Below are positions 31,984-42,800 of a stretch of 64,000 bases of DNA, piece by piece. The stretch's first letter is position 1. Each line of letters begins with the position of its first letter. Location of the stretch: positions 2,108,001-2,172,000 of the forward strand of contig NZ_CP025012.1 of the NCBI RefSeq assembly GCF_002953715.1. The letters run 5' to 3'. A program made the translations under genes and the position numbers. The notes beneath the pieces are model-generated. The model was not told the origin of the DNA. It saw only the letters and a list, made by a program, of their open reading frames with translations, and searched no databases. Origin of the DNA: Rhizobium leguminosarum (lineage in GTDB: Bacteria; Pseudomonadota; Alphaproteobacteria; Rhizobiales; Rhizobiaceae).

Positions 31984-34603
31984 ATGGGCAATGCATTGCG
32001 AGCGAGCAACCGGGTGCGCAGACTATCCCGCAACCTGCGCGGGCTGCTGGCGGGCGTCTCGGGCGTGGCGCTGATCGTGATGTCCTCAGGAGCGGCCCAC
32101 GCCGTTGATTGGCACGGTTTGACGAGCAGTGACTGGACCGACGGGAGCAATTGGGCAGGCGGCGTCGCGCCCGGTGCCGGTACAGCCGTCAACATCAGTA
32201 CGGCAGGTGCACCGGGGAATACGCCGGTCGCTCTCGGCGTCACAGCGCCGGCCAGCGTTTCGGTAGGGATCGTAACTGTCGGACAGGGGGGAGCCGTTCC
32301 CGGTATCCTGACGATCCAGAATGGCAGCACCTTGACCAGCTTCCCCAACTCCCGGCTGGGCGGAGCAGCCAATACCATCGGTATCGCCACCGTTACCGGA
32401 CCAGGATCGCAGTGGACCACATCCGGAAATTTTCATATCGGCTTTCTCGGTACGGGCATCCTCAACATTGAGAATGGCGGACAATTCAACGCGGGCACCG
32501 CTATCCTTGGTAACTTCGCCAGCGCTTCCGGCACGCTCAACATAAGCAGCGGCGGCACGCTACGGGCTCTGGCCTTACGGGGCGGTGTGGGCGCAAGCCA
32601 GGCCAATTTTGACGATGGCATTCTGCGCGCGACGGCTGCTAATGCGACCTTCATCAACGGATTTTCCGGCACTGAACTCAACCTGCTCGCCGGCGGGCTG
32701 ACGATCGATACCGCCGGCTTTGCCGTCGGAACCGACGCAACGTCGGGGTTTTCAGGCGTCGGTGGCCTGACCGTCACCGGTGGCGGTGTCTTCAGCCTTT
32801 TGGCAAGCAGCGTCTATACCGGCGAGACGCAGATCGACTTCGGCAGCAGCCTCGCCCTTACCGGCGCTGGCGCCATTGCCAATTCCAGCCGGGTTGTCGC
32901 GGATGGTATCTTCAACGTTTCGGCCGCCACGACGCCGACCATCCAGAGCCTGGCCGGCAGCGGCAGCGTGCTGCTCGGCGCCCAAACTCTGACGATCACC
33001 AATGCCAACGACATCTTCGGCGGCGTCATCGGCGGCACAGGCGGACTGAACGTCATCGGCGGCAATCAAACGCTCTCCGGCGTCAACACCTATAGCGGCG
33101 CGACGACCGTGAGCGGTGGCCGGCTTTCCGTCAATGGTTTGATCACAAGCCCGGTCACGACATCGGGCACCGGCATTCTCGGCGGCACCGGCACGATCTT
33201 CGGCGATGTGACCAATGCCGGCGTGGTAGCACCCGGCAATTCGATCGGCACGTTGACCGTTGCGGGCAACTATACCGGCAGTGGTGGGACACTCGAGATC
33301 GAAACGGTCCTCGGCGGCGATGCGTCGCCATCCGACCGTCTGGTGGTGACTGGCAATACCGCAGGTACGGACCAATGTCACGGTCACCAACCTCGGTGGT
33401 GGCGGCGCGCAGACGGTCGAGGGCATCAAGATCATCGATGTCGGCGGCATATCCGCCGGCAACTTTTCGCTGCTCGGCGACTATGTGTTCGAGGGTGATC
33501 AGGCCGTGGTTGGCGGCGCATATGCCTATCGCCTCTACCAGGGCGGCGTCAGCACGCCGGCCGATGGGGACTGGTATCTGCGTTCGGCCTTGCTCGATGC
33601 CGCAGGCGCCGCGATCGGGCCGATCTATGCGCCCGGCGTGCCGGTCTACGAGGCCTATGCCGGCGTGCTGCAAAGCCTCAACCAGTTCGGCACGCTGCGC
33701 CAGCGCACCGGTGGGTGGATGCTCGACGGTGATCGATCCGCAGACCAGGACGGCAACACCGCCGCCACCGGGATCCAGACCCGCATCGGCGGTAACCGTT
33801 CGCACTTCGAGCCGGAAAGCTCGACCACCGGCACCGACTATGAGGTCAGCAGTTGGACGCTGCAGGCGGGTGTCGACGGAATGCTGCGTGAAAGCGAGGC
33901 CGGTGCTCTGATCGGCGGGATCAACTTTCATATGAACACCGCTTCGGCCGACATCTCCTCGCGCTTCGGCAAGGGCGACATCGACACCACGGGCTATGGC
34001 TTCGACGGCACCTTGACCTGGTACGGCAAGAGCGGCTTCTACGTCGACACGCAGGCTGCCGTCACCTGGTATGACAGCGACCTCAGATCCTCGACACTTC
34101 AAACTTCGCTTGCCGACGGCAATGACGGCTTCGGTTATGGCCTCAGCATCGAAGCCGGACAGAAGATCGCTCTGACGAGCCAATGGTCGCTGACGCCGCA
34201 GGCGCAGCTCGCCTATTCCTCCGTGCGCTTCGACAGCTTCACCGATGCCTATGGCGCCGATGTATCACTCGATGACGGCGACAGCCTGACCGGCCGCCTC
34301 GGCGTTTCGGCCGATTTTGACCGCGAGTGGAAGAACGCCTCCGGACATTCCAGCCGCTCGACGCTCTATGGCATCGCTAATCTCTATTACGACTTCCTCG
34401 ACGGCTCGAATGTCGACGTCTCGGGGGCCAGCGTCATCAGCGAGAACCAGGCCCTCTGGGGCGGTCTTGGCCTGGGTGGCTCGCTCAGTTGGTCCGACGA
34501 GCGTTATGCAGCCCACGGCGAAGCCTTTGCCAGCACCAGCCTCAAGGACTTCGGCGACAGCAACACCATCGGCGCAAAGATCGGTTTCACAGTGAAGTGG
34601 TAG
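31984..34603 (+). pseudogene. Autotransporter (type V secreted) with an internal frameshift
   Basis: About 873 codons in two frames. The first part (31984 to about 33365) has an extended signal peptide ([20 protein letters not shown], cut near AHA/VDW) and a beta-helical passenger rich in Gly, Thr and Asn, with autotransporter-associated strand repeats ([30 protein letters not shown]) and [14 protein letters not shown]. The second part begins in a +1 frame ([18 protein letters not shown] from about 33370) and holds the outer-membrane beta barrel, ending GAKIGFTVKW with a terminal aromatic residue. The switch lies near 33360-33375. As written the passenger would be made without its barrel, so the gene is broken unless this is a sequencing error or phase-type variation. 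Confidence 0.8.
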
Positions 34604-34648
34604 GTCCGGGCGGAGCGCCGCGGAGAGCGGCATCAGACCGAACTATGA

Positions 34649-34843
34649 CTACTCCTCGTATTCCAGCTCGGCTATTTCATCGGCCAAGGTGACCACGTGC
34701 TCGCTTAGAATCTCAGCGACATTGTCGAGAAGCTGGGCCAATTCGGGGTCGCTCGCGAAAAGCTGCTCCTGCTTCGCTTTCAACTTCCCGATATAGAAAT
34801 TGTGAATATGCAGAGAGCCGTTCATTTGCGCGAGGCTTGGCAT
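34649..34843 (-). CDS. Hypothetical small protein
   Basis: A 64-residue protein (HIHNFYIGKLKAKQEQLF, LAQLLDNVAEILSEHVVTL, then an acidic end). The start at 34843 has a GGAG site. It is helical and charged; no family is recognised. Confidence 0.45.
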   Translation of the reverse strand: MPSLAQMNGSLHIHNFYIGKLKAKQEQLFASDPELAQLLDNVAEILSEHVVTLADEIAELEYEE

Positions 34844-34994
34844 GCTGATGCTCCATCTGAAGATTAGGTGGTTCGCCAACCGCGGGTCGTGCATTACCGA
34901 TAGGCTTCAGCCGCTGCTCAACCTCATCCTCTGTATACTCAAGGTAACGGGAAAGCGGAAATGTAGTTTCGTGCTCGGACCCCTCATCCACGTT

Positions 34995-35261
34995 TCAGTC
35001 GTCGTCGCGGGAATCGATAATTGGCGCGCCGGATACGTCGACGACGAGTTCCGATCCGGCCTTCGACCGAAGCGCGTACTGGTTGCCTATTGCAAGATCG
35101 GTCTCACGACCGAGGATTTCGGATACTGGGTCGACGACGAGTTGGTGAGACTCGTCGATCAGCCTGAAGATGTCTGCAACGGGCCGACCGACGGCCTCCT
35201 GTTGAGTCCAGCCCGTGAGCTTTTCGGCGACCAAGTTTTTGAAAGCCCCCGAGCAAAAAAA
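34995..35261 (-). pseudogene. PAS-domain fragment
   Basis: About 88 residues resemble the middle of a PAS sensor domain: NLVAEKLTGWTQQEAVGRP, VADIFRLIDESHQLVVDPV, then GNQYALRSKAGSELVVDVSG and APIIDSRDDD before a stop. In intact proteins this is followed by a kinase or further PAS domain; both ends are missing here. Confidence 0.6.
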
Positions 35262-35294
35262 AGCTCAACGATTTCAATGAAACGGATTCTACGT

Positions 35295-35480
35295 TTATGT
35301 GACGGGTACGTCCCGCATCTCGAACATCACGCGATCAAACCCGTCTGCGCTCTCTGCGGTTCGTCGAAGCCATTCCTGCAGCCACGAAAAATCTTTCGCT
35401 AGCTGGGCGTCTCGTTCGGCTTGATCATCACGCTCTGCGGCATTTCCAGGACGGGTTGTTCGGAGGAGACTTCGGTTATG
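35295..35480 (-). pseudogene. Gene remnant (C-terminal fragment)
   Basis: A leftward frame without its own start codon reads AERDDQAERDAQLAKDFSW, LQEWLRRTAESADGFDRVM and FEMRDVPVT before a TAA. The composition is strongly coding-like, but there is no start or ribosome site, so I take it as the 3' end of a decayed gene. Family unknown. Confidence 0.4.
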
Positions 35481-35485
35481 GCATC

Positions 35486-35732
35486 CTAGACCGTGATGGC
35501 ATCACGAAGGCCATCGACGGGTCCTTCGTCTTCGAGAGAACAGACGGAAGGCCTCGATCAGCTCTGTCCGGTGCTTCCGCTCGCGAACCTTGCCGATCTG
35601 GGCAGGTACCTTTCCGGTGAAAGGCTGCAGGGCGTCAGGGATTATCCGAGAGACGGATCGGTGTTGGGGCTTCGGATCTTCACGCCCACGCCAGAATATT
35701 GCTGGCAATGAAGGTGCCGGCCAACAGAGCAC
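35486..35732 (-). pseudogene. Gene remnant with a frameshift
   Basis: The stretch SRIIPDALQPFTGKVPAQI, KVRERKHRTELIEAFRLFS continues sensibly only after a one-base shift, as LEDEGPVDGLRDAITV and a stop at 35486. The upstream part lacks a convincing start. Together with its two neighbours it forms a row of decayed genes. Confidence 0.4.
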
Positions 35733-35884
35733 CCGATGACGACAAAAACCTTACCGATGCGACTGATGCTGTAGCGCTTATGAAGCTCACGGGAATCAAT
35801 ACCTATGAGAAGATTGTTGAACTCATGGAGCAGCGTTATCCTAATATTCCGGAATCGTGGTTCCAACCGTGTCCCCGCGAATGA
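35708..35884 (+). CDS. Hypothetical small protein, first gene of an overlapping pair
   Basis: A 58-residue protein (MKVPANRAPDDDKNLTDATD, AVALMKLTGINTYEKIVELM, ending QPCPRE); a TTG at 35699 is an alternative start. The ribosome site is weak. The stop codon overlaps the ATG of the next gene (ATGA), which supports it as a real, co-translated gene. No family is recognised. Confidence 0.5.
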   Translation: MKVPANRAPDDDKNLTDATDAVALMKLTGINTYEKIVELMEQRYPNIPESWFQPCPRE

Positions 35885-36429
35885 GCGCGAAGATCAAGGG
35901 TCTGGTAGATGAATATGATGGCGCCAATGCAGCAAGTCCGACCTGGATCGCTGGCCGCGGCCGTCCACTCGCACCTTGCGAGTTTCGCTACCACCTTGCC
36001 AGTTTCCTCGACGGTTTTTATCTTGATCCGTCCGGCCGCCGGAGACGAGATAGGCTCGTTGATGCACCCGATTTGACGGGTGATGAGCGCTTCGATGCAC
36101 TCGTGGGCGCTATTGGCGAGCATCTTTGCCGAAGGTGGAGGTTAGGCCCCGCCCCGCTCTGGACCGACGAACCCGGACGCTTCCTGAGAATGCCATGGTT
36201 CCTCGGTCCGGAGCGTATGAAGCCATTCTTTCTCGCCGAAAGCCCCAGCGCTTACAGGCGCCGGTTCATTTTCACCGAAATGGAGCCTCTTCGTCGGGCC
36301 CGCACGCCCCGTGACGCGATGTGGTGGCATGCGGAAGAAATCCGCACGGGCATGACCCCACTTCCGGAGGAAGTTGTGTCGACTGAATCCGTCGATGAGA
36401 CAGAGCAGCCATACGCGATGGCGATGTGA
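35881..36429 (+). CDS. Hypothetical protein, second gene of an overlapping pair
   Basis: A 182-residue soluble protein. The second half (LGPAPLWTDEPGRFLRMPWF, MKPFFLAESPSAYRRRFIF, TEMEPLRRARTPRD) resembles the C-terminal part of proteins found with small partners in toxin-antitoxin-like pairs, where a WTDEPxRFL and a SPxAxRRRxIF block occur; this is from memory and not certain. The start at 35881 overlaps the preceding small gene. A longer frame to 35857 is less likely. Confidence 0.65.
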   Translation: MSAKIKGLVDEYDGANAASPTWIAGRGRPLAPCEFRYHLASFLDGFYLDPSGRRRRDRLVDAPDLTGDERFDALVGAIGEHLCRRWRLGPAPLWTDEPGRFLRMPWFLGPERMKPFFLAESPSAYRRRFIFTEMEPLRRARTPRDAMWWHAEEIRTGMTPLPEEVVSTESVDETEQPYAMAM

Positions 36430-36690
36430 AATCGCAAGTTAGCCTATCTTTCAAGAGCGCTGCTGGTGAACGGGACGATTGTCTAGGCCTGCGCAGCGCC
36501 GTATTAGTTGCTCGCACTGACCCCGACGAAGATCTCGAGAAAATTCCTCGATCAATGATCGCAAGCTCGCTGGCCCAGCGTTCCGCAGCCTCTGCTGCGC
36601 AATCGGCACCATGAGTCAGCCGAGTCGAAAGAACGCCGCCGCGCATGCGCGAGCCATCAGGTGAGCGAATTCATCTCATGAGCGAGCCGT

Positions 36691-38007
36691 TCACTTCTCA
36701 CGCACGGCCCGCGATACACGATCACGGATCGGCTGCCACAAGTACTGGGCAAATGTTCTGCTCGACGTGGTTATGAATATCTCTGCCGGCATCCCAGGGA
36801 CAAGATGAACGTCGTCGAGCTTATCGATAGCGCCAGGCTCCAGGCGCAGCTCGATTGGGTAGTAGGTCACGTGCGTCGTCGAGTCCTGAGCAAGGTCAGC
36901 GCCAACCATTGCGACTTCTGCCTGTAGGTCCGGGTTCGTCGAATGGTTCAACCCGACGATGCGGATGAACGCCTTGTCGGCTGAACGGATCGAATCGATG
37001 TCCTGCGGACTTACTCGCCCTTCGACCCTCAGGGGCACGTGCTCGGGCACGATCATCATCAGCACTTCACCGGCACCGATCACTCCGCCGACGGTATGTA
37101 CCGAGAGCTCGTGAACGAACCCATCTCTCGGAGCCTTGATGTCTGTCCGGGCAAGTGCGTCGACCGCCTGGATTCGCCTTCCTTCAAGTTGACTGATCTT
37201 GGGTTCGACATCCGCAAGCAGCCTGCTTGCCTCGGCGACGGCCACCTGATCGATATTGAGAATTTGGAGCTTCGTTTCAGCGATCCTTGCCCGAACCTCG
37301 GCGACCGTCGCCTGAATCTCTCCGATTTCCCCGTCGAGCTGCGTGGCGCTACGCTCCAGCGTGTTGACCTGCGAGACGAGAACAAGCTTCTGGTCGAGCA
37401 GCCCGTGTAGGCTTAGAAGCTCGCGGCTAGCGATCTCCTTCTGGATGATTTTTGCTTTGGACTGGACCGCCAGTCCATCAATCTGCTTCTCGAGCTGGTT
37501 GATACGTTCTGCTAGTCCCTCTTCCTGCCCACGGCGTGCATCCTGGCTGGCCTTCATCATCCTCTTCTCGCGGAGATATAGCTGGTCTTCGAACGCGGAC
37601 TCATCCGACGGAAGAATGTGTGGTGGGGACGGGAAATCGTCATTGCCGCCTCGTTCTGCATTCAGCCTCGCTGCTGTCATCCTTAAGTCGGCGAGCTGAT
37701 GCACCACGATTTGGAGATCCGAACGAACCGTCGTTGGATCAAGGCGCATGACGGTCTGGTTCTGGCTTACCCGTTGGCCGTCCTGCACGAGAATTTCGGA
37801 AACGACGCCGCCGGCGTTGTGCTGCACCTTCTTTATGCTGCCGTCGACTTCAAAGCGCCCCGATGCCACGACCGCGCCGGAAAGCGGAACGAACGCCGAC
37901 CACGCTCCGAAAGAGCAGGCGAAAAGCCCAATCAGCGCGAGGCCTCCCAGCCCATAGCGACGCAAGGACGCCCGATGATCTAGATGCTGCCACGTGTCGC
38001 TACGCAT
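36691..38007 (-). CDS. Type I secretion membrane fusion protein (HlyD/PrsE family)
   Basis: A 438-residue periplasmic adaptor. One N-terminal membrane helix (GLGGLALIGLFACSFGAWSA) is followed by the first lipoyl half (VVASGRFEVDGSIKKVQHN, VVSEILVQDGQRVSQNQTV), a long coiled coil (about 120-290) and the second half (DIKAPRDGFVHELSVHTVGG), then the C-terminal beta part. This fits the HlyD/PrsE adaptors that join an ABC exporter to an outer-membrane TolC channel. It starts within the last codons of the transporter gene (8-base overlap) and lies downstream of a giant RTX protein, its likely cargo. No TolC gene is in the window. Confidence 0.92.
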   Translation of the reverse strand: MRSDTWQHLDHRASLRRYGLGGLALIGLFACSFGAWSAFVPLSGAVVASGRFEVDGSIKKVQHNAGGVVSEILVQDGQRVSQNQTVMRLDPTTVRSDLQIVVHQLADLRMTAARLNAERGGNDDFPSPPHILPSDESAFEDQLYLREKRMMKASQDARRGQEEGLAERINQLEKQIDGLAVQSKAKIIQKEIASRELLSLHGLLDQKLVLVSQVNTLERSATQLDGEIGEIQATVAEVRARIAETKLQILNIDQVAVAEASRLLADVEPKISQLEGRRIQAVDALARTDIKAPRDGFVHELSVHTVGGVIGAGEVLMMIVPEHVPLRVEGRVSPQDIDSIRSADKAFIRIVGLNHSTNPDLQAEVAMVGADLAQDSTTHVTYYPIELRLEPGAIDKLDDVHLVPGMPAEIFITTSSRTFAQYLWQPIRDRVSRAVREK

Positions 38008-39760
38008 TGTCGCTGGAGCCTCCCACCGCCCTCAGAGGCGTCGGTTCCGCAGGCCTTGACAAGGCCGCCATGACCTCGTCCCTCGGTCCGAGGAGCTTCA
38101 GCGCCCCGTCTTGAAGAAATGCCACCTTGTTGACCGCGGCCAGACCGGAGGGTCGGTGCGTCACGACGACCGCGATCCCGCCCCGCGCCCGCACGCTCGC
38201 GATCGCTTCCGTAAGAGCTAAGTCGCCCGTGGCGTCCAAGTTTGAATTGGGTTCGTCCAAAACCACGAGGAACGGATTGTCATATAGAGCCCGCGCCAGG
38301 CCGATCCGCTGTCGTTGACCGCCCGACAACAGGATCCCGCCTTCGCCAATCCGAGTCTCATATCCGCGTGGAAGAGCGAGGATCAGATCATGAGCGCCTG
38401 CGGCCACTGCGGCGTCGATGACCCGGTCCGAGTTTCCTTCTGCCTGAAACCGCGAAATCACCTCCGCCACGGATCCGTCGATGAATCCGAGATCCTGCGG
38501 GAGATAGCCGATATGTCGCCCCAGCCGATCTCGATCCCACTGGTCCAACGCCGCCCGGTCCAGCCGGACGACACCTTTCATGGGCGACAGGACTCCGACG
38601 ATAGACCTGGCAAGGGAGGACTTGCCGCATCCGCTCGGTCCGATGACGCCTAGCGCGTCGCCTGCCTGCAGCTCGATGTTGACGTCGAGAAGTATAGGAC
38701 CGCCATCGCTCCGTATGATCGTCAGACCTTCGACGGTCAGGCTTGATCTGGGCGCCCTCAATTCCATCATCTCATTCCCGACGGCGAGCACGAGCGAGGT
38801 CTGTAGGCGCCGGTAGGCAGCGCGTGCGGCCACCAGGCCTTTCCAGTTGGCTATCGCCGTCTCGATGGGCGCCAGCGCCCGAGCCGTCATAATGGACGCG
38901 GCAATCATGGCGCCGCCTGAAATCTCCTGATCGATGACGAGATATGCACCGGTTCCGAGAATCGCAGATTGCAGAACTGCGCGGAAGACTTTGGCGAGCG
39001 CGCCGACGCCGGCGCTCACGTCGCTCGAACGGAGCGTGATGCAAATGTGCTCTCGGTTCAGGATGCGCCAACGGGTTTCAAGGGCTCCGTTCGCGCCCAT
39101 GGCCTCCACCGTCTCGCAATTTCGTCTGGCGCTTTCCGCGAAGGTCTGTCTTGCAGATGCGGTGCCCCCCAGGAGCCGGACAGGATCCCGCAGTTTCGCG
39201 TCGGTGGTGACAGCAAGCAGAACGATGATAAGACCACCGCCAACCGCCAGGAAACCTAACCATTGATGGAGGATGAAGCAGCCGACGACGAAGAGCGGCA
39301 TGAATGGAAGGTCGAATATCGCCGCGGGGCCGGCTCCGACGAGGAAGCTGCGCACTTGGTCCAGATCGCGGATCGGCTGTGTCGCGCGCTCCGCGGGCCC
39401 GCCGCGGAGCGGGATCAGGTTCGATGCGCGAAAGCAGAGGCTGGAGACATCTTCGTCGAACTGGGCGCCAATCCGGCTAAGCATCTTCAGACGGATCGCG
39501 TCGAGCGAACCTTGTAGAGCGAAGGCCACGAAGGCGACCAGCGTCAGGGCCACAAGCGTCTCGACGCTCCGGCTTGCCAGCACCCGATCATAGACCTGAA
39601 GCATGTAGAAGGAACCGGTGAGCGTCAGCAGGCTTATCATGGCGGAGAAGAGACCGACCAGCTTGAAATCCCGCATGCGAGCGTGCAGCGCCTCGCGCGC
39701 CGGATTGCCGCCAGTCGAGACGCCACGTTTGGCATTGGCGCCCTTCGGCATGTGATTCAT
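38000..39760 (-). CDS. Type I secretion ABC transporter (permease/ATPase, PrsD-like)
   Basis: A 586-residue fused permease and ATPase. The membrane part (about 40-300) starts LVGLFSAMISLLTLTGSFYM; the nucleotide-binding domain has Walker A GPSGCGKSS, signature LSGGQRQRIGLARAL and Walker B FLVVLDEPNSNLD with an H-loop in VVVTHRPSG. There is no C39 peptidase domain, so the cargo is not a leader-cleaved bacteriocin; this matches the PrsD/AprD group that exports RTX proteins through a C-terminal signal. The start at 39760 has GGGGAAC upstream; 39799 is an alternative. It lies 60 bases after the adhesin gene and overlaps the adaptor gene. Confidence 0.92.
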   Translation of the reverse strand: MNHMPKGANAKRGVSTGGNPAREALHARMRDFKLVGLFSAMISLLTLTGSFYMLQVYDRVLASRSVETLVALTLVAFVAFALQGSLDAIRLKMLSRIGAQFDEDVSSLCFRASNLIPLRGGPAERATQPIRDLDQVRSFLVGAGPAAIFDLPFMPLFVVGCFILHQWLGFLAVGGGLIIVLLAVTTDAKLRDPVRLLGGTASARQTFAESARRNCETVEAMGANGALETRWRILNREHICITLRSSDVSAGVGALAKVFRAVLQSAILGTGAYLVIDQEISGGAMIAASIMTARALAPIETAIANWKGLVAARAAYRRLQTSLVLAVGNEMMELRAPRSSLTVEGLTIIRSDGGPILLDVNIELQAGDALGVIGPSGCGKSSLARSIVGVLSPMKGVVRLDRAALDQWDRDRLGRHIGYLPQDLGFIDGSVAEVISRFQAEGNSDRVIDAAVAAGAHDLILALPRGYETRIGEGGILLSGGQRQRIGLARALYDNPFLVVLDEPNSNLDATGDLALTEAIASVRARGGIAVVVTHRPSGLAAVNKVAFLQDGALKLLGPRDEVMAALSRPAEPTPLRAVGGSSDNA

Positions 39761-39820
39761 CTGAAGTTCCCCACTGTCCGCGCGCATGTCGGCGCGCAAT
39801 CACCCCGCCTCCAAAATTGG

Positions 39821-42800
39821 TCACACCACGAGGAAGTCAGAAGCGTGCAACGTCAGGCCCGGCTGCAGCGTCGCGAAGTGAACTGGACTCCCGCCTGCAG
39901 CACTTCCGTTTTCGTCGTAGGTCAGCCATCCGGTGGTCGGATCGTAGACGATCCTGTCGCTGGCATCCTGCGCCTGTCCGCCATTGGCGACGGCGAATGC
40001 CGCGTTCGACAGAGTGCCGTCCTGAAGCTGGGTGAACATTCCTGTCGAATTGCTCAGGACGATCCTATCGTGAACACCGGGATTGGCGGACCTGCTGACG
40101 AAGTCGGCGATCGTGTCAACGCCTGCCGTACTCAGAGCAGCATTGAAATGGAACTGGTCGGCTCCCGCCCCTCCGGTGAGGAAGTCGCTTCCCGCACCGC
40201 CCATAATAACGTCGTTGCCGCCGCCTCCATTGATATGGTCGCTTCCGCCGCCGCCGCTGATCGTGTTGTTCAGAGCGTTGCCCGTTCCCGTGAAATTGCC
40301 GCCGCCGGTGTAGACAAGGTTCTCCACGTTGTCGGAAAGGACGAAGGTCGCAAGCGAAGTTTCGACCGTGTCCCTGCCCTCGTTGGCGTTTTCTTTGACG
40401 TTGTCTCCGACGTTGTCGACGATGTAGACGTCGGCGCCTCTGCCGCCGGTCATGACGTCGGCCCCGGTTCCTCCGTCGAGATGGTCGTCACCCGTGCCTC
40501 CGGCGAGAACGTCGTTACCTGCCCCGCCGCTGAGAACGTTGTCGCCGCCGTTCCCGTTGATGGTGTTGTCAAGGTCGTTGCCGGTGCCGTTCACGTCGCC
40601 TGCTCCCGTCAAGATCAGGTTTTCGACCTGGCCTAGAACGTGCGCCGACGTCAGCAGGCTGAAACTCAGAGAGGTCCTCACTGTGTCCACGCCACCTGCG
40701 CCTGCGGTGCTTTCGTCGACCGTGTCGTTGACGCCGTCCACGACATAGACGTCGTTTCCGCCGCCGCCTTGCATCGTGTCCCGGCCTGCACCGCCGTCGA
40801 GGACGTTGTCTCCGCCGTTGCCGACGAGCAGGTTGTTCAAGGCGTTTCCTGTCACATCGAGGTCCGCCAGCCCGGTGAGGACGAGGTTCTCAACGGAACC
40901 CGTGACGCGTCCGGAGGACAGGTTGAAATCGATCGCCGCCATCACGGTGTCCGTACCGCCGCTGCCGTTCTCGTCCACCTTGTCACCGGCGCTGTCGACG
41001 ACATAGATGTCGTTGCCAGTACCGCCGCGCATTGTGTCGTTGCCCGATCCGCCGTCGAGGAAGTCGTCTCCGCCATTGCCGACGAGGGTGTCGTTGCCTC
41101 CACCGCCGACGAGGTGGTTTGCCCCGCCATTGCCGGTGAGGACGTTGACGAGCCCATTGCCCCTGCCGTCGATGTCGGCCGACCCCGTGAGCGTCAGATT
41201 CTCCAGATCGCCTAGGAGCGTCGCCGATGCGGCGAGACTGAAGGTGATCGAGGACTGCACCGTATCGACACCGGTCGAACCCGCGACGGATTCGTCAACG
41301 ACGTCGCCAACATTGTCTACGATGTAGGTGTCCCCTCCCGCGCCGCCCCGCATTACGTCGGCGCCGGCTCCGCCGTTCAGGACGTCGGCGCCCGTTCCCC
41401 CGGTCAGCCGGTCGTTGCCTGCCAGTCCGTTCAGCGTGTCATTTCCGGCCAGACCGTTGATGAGGTCGTCTGCCGCCGTGCCGTTCAGAATGTCGTTGCC
41501 CGTCGTGCCTGGGACGGTGGCCCCGCCTTCGGCGACGTCCGTGACCGTGATCGCAACAGCCTCCGACGCGGAGAGCGTGCTGTCGGACGCGGTGACGACG
41601 ATGTCGTAGACGTTGTTTGCACCCGCATCTCCCGGCGCTTCGAAGTCCGGCGCGGCCTTGAACGTCACGACCCCGGTCGCGCTATCGATGTTGAAACGCA
41701 CCGCGTCGGCCCCGCCCAGCGAATAGGTTATCGCTGAGAGATTATCGGCGTCCGTTGCGTTGGCATCGTAGGCGGCGCCGCCACCGTTCTCCGGAAAGCT
41801 GGCGGTCGTCCCCGAGTTGAACACGGGAGAGTTGTCATTGACGTTGGTCACGGTGACCGCGATGAGCTGGGTGTCGGTCAGGTTACCGTCGGAGACGGAG
41901 ACAACGACGTCGTAGACATTGTTGCCGTCGGCATCTGTTGGAACCTCGTAATTCGGCGCGGCAACGAAAGAGAGGGAGCCAGTCGTCGGACCGATCGTAA
42001 ACTTGGTCGCGTCGTCGCCCCCGGCGATCGCAAAGAGTAGGGTCTGCCCACTATCCGGGTCGGTGGCAGTGATCGTCGCTGTCTCGACGGTGTTCTCGGC
42101 GAGATTGACCGAAGCGCTGTCGCCGCCCCCGTTGGAGTTGATGACTGGCGCGTGGTTCGTTGCAACAGGCAATATTTCAATCGAGACACTGTCAGATAGG
42201 TTCCCTCCAGCGCCGGTGTTCCCGCCGTCGCTGAAGCTAATGGTGGCGGACCGCGGCGCGGCCGTGATCGACTGAAAGAAGTTGTCCAGGATCAACGATT
42301 TGAGAAGTGCGTCAACCAGGGACGCCGTCGCATTCGCGTTAAGCGAAAACGACATGTTTGTGGTGCCGAGCCCTGACACGGTGCCGGCATCGACGCCGTC
42401 GACCGTGAAATGGAGGATGCCATTGACGTAGCCGACTTGCACGTTGCCGGTCGGCAGGTTGTTCATGATGCTGAAGCGGTCGCCTAGATCTCCTCCCGAC
42501 AGTGCGATCGTGATCTGCCCCCCGCCGAAGTTGGCTGGATTGTCGGGGTCGACGACGTGGGCGGTTGAAAGCAAGCCCACCGCCGCTCCGGTGTAGGTGA
42601 GAGGCGCCGGCGTGTCCGGGGTAAGGTTCGGAGCGTCGTTGCGGGCCGCGATATCGACGGTGACGGCCGCGGAACCGGTATCGTTTCCGCCATTGTTCGC
42701 GAACCCGCCATCCTTCAGTGTGAAGGTGAGAGAGCGCGGACCTGCTGCAGGGTTTTCGGAGGTGCTGGAGAACTGGACGTCGCGCAGAAGGGTTTGCACC

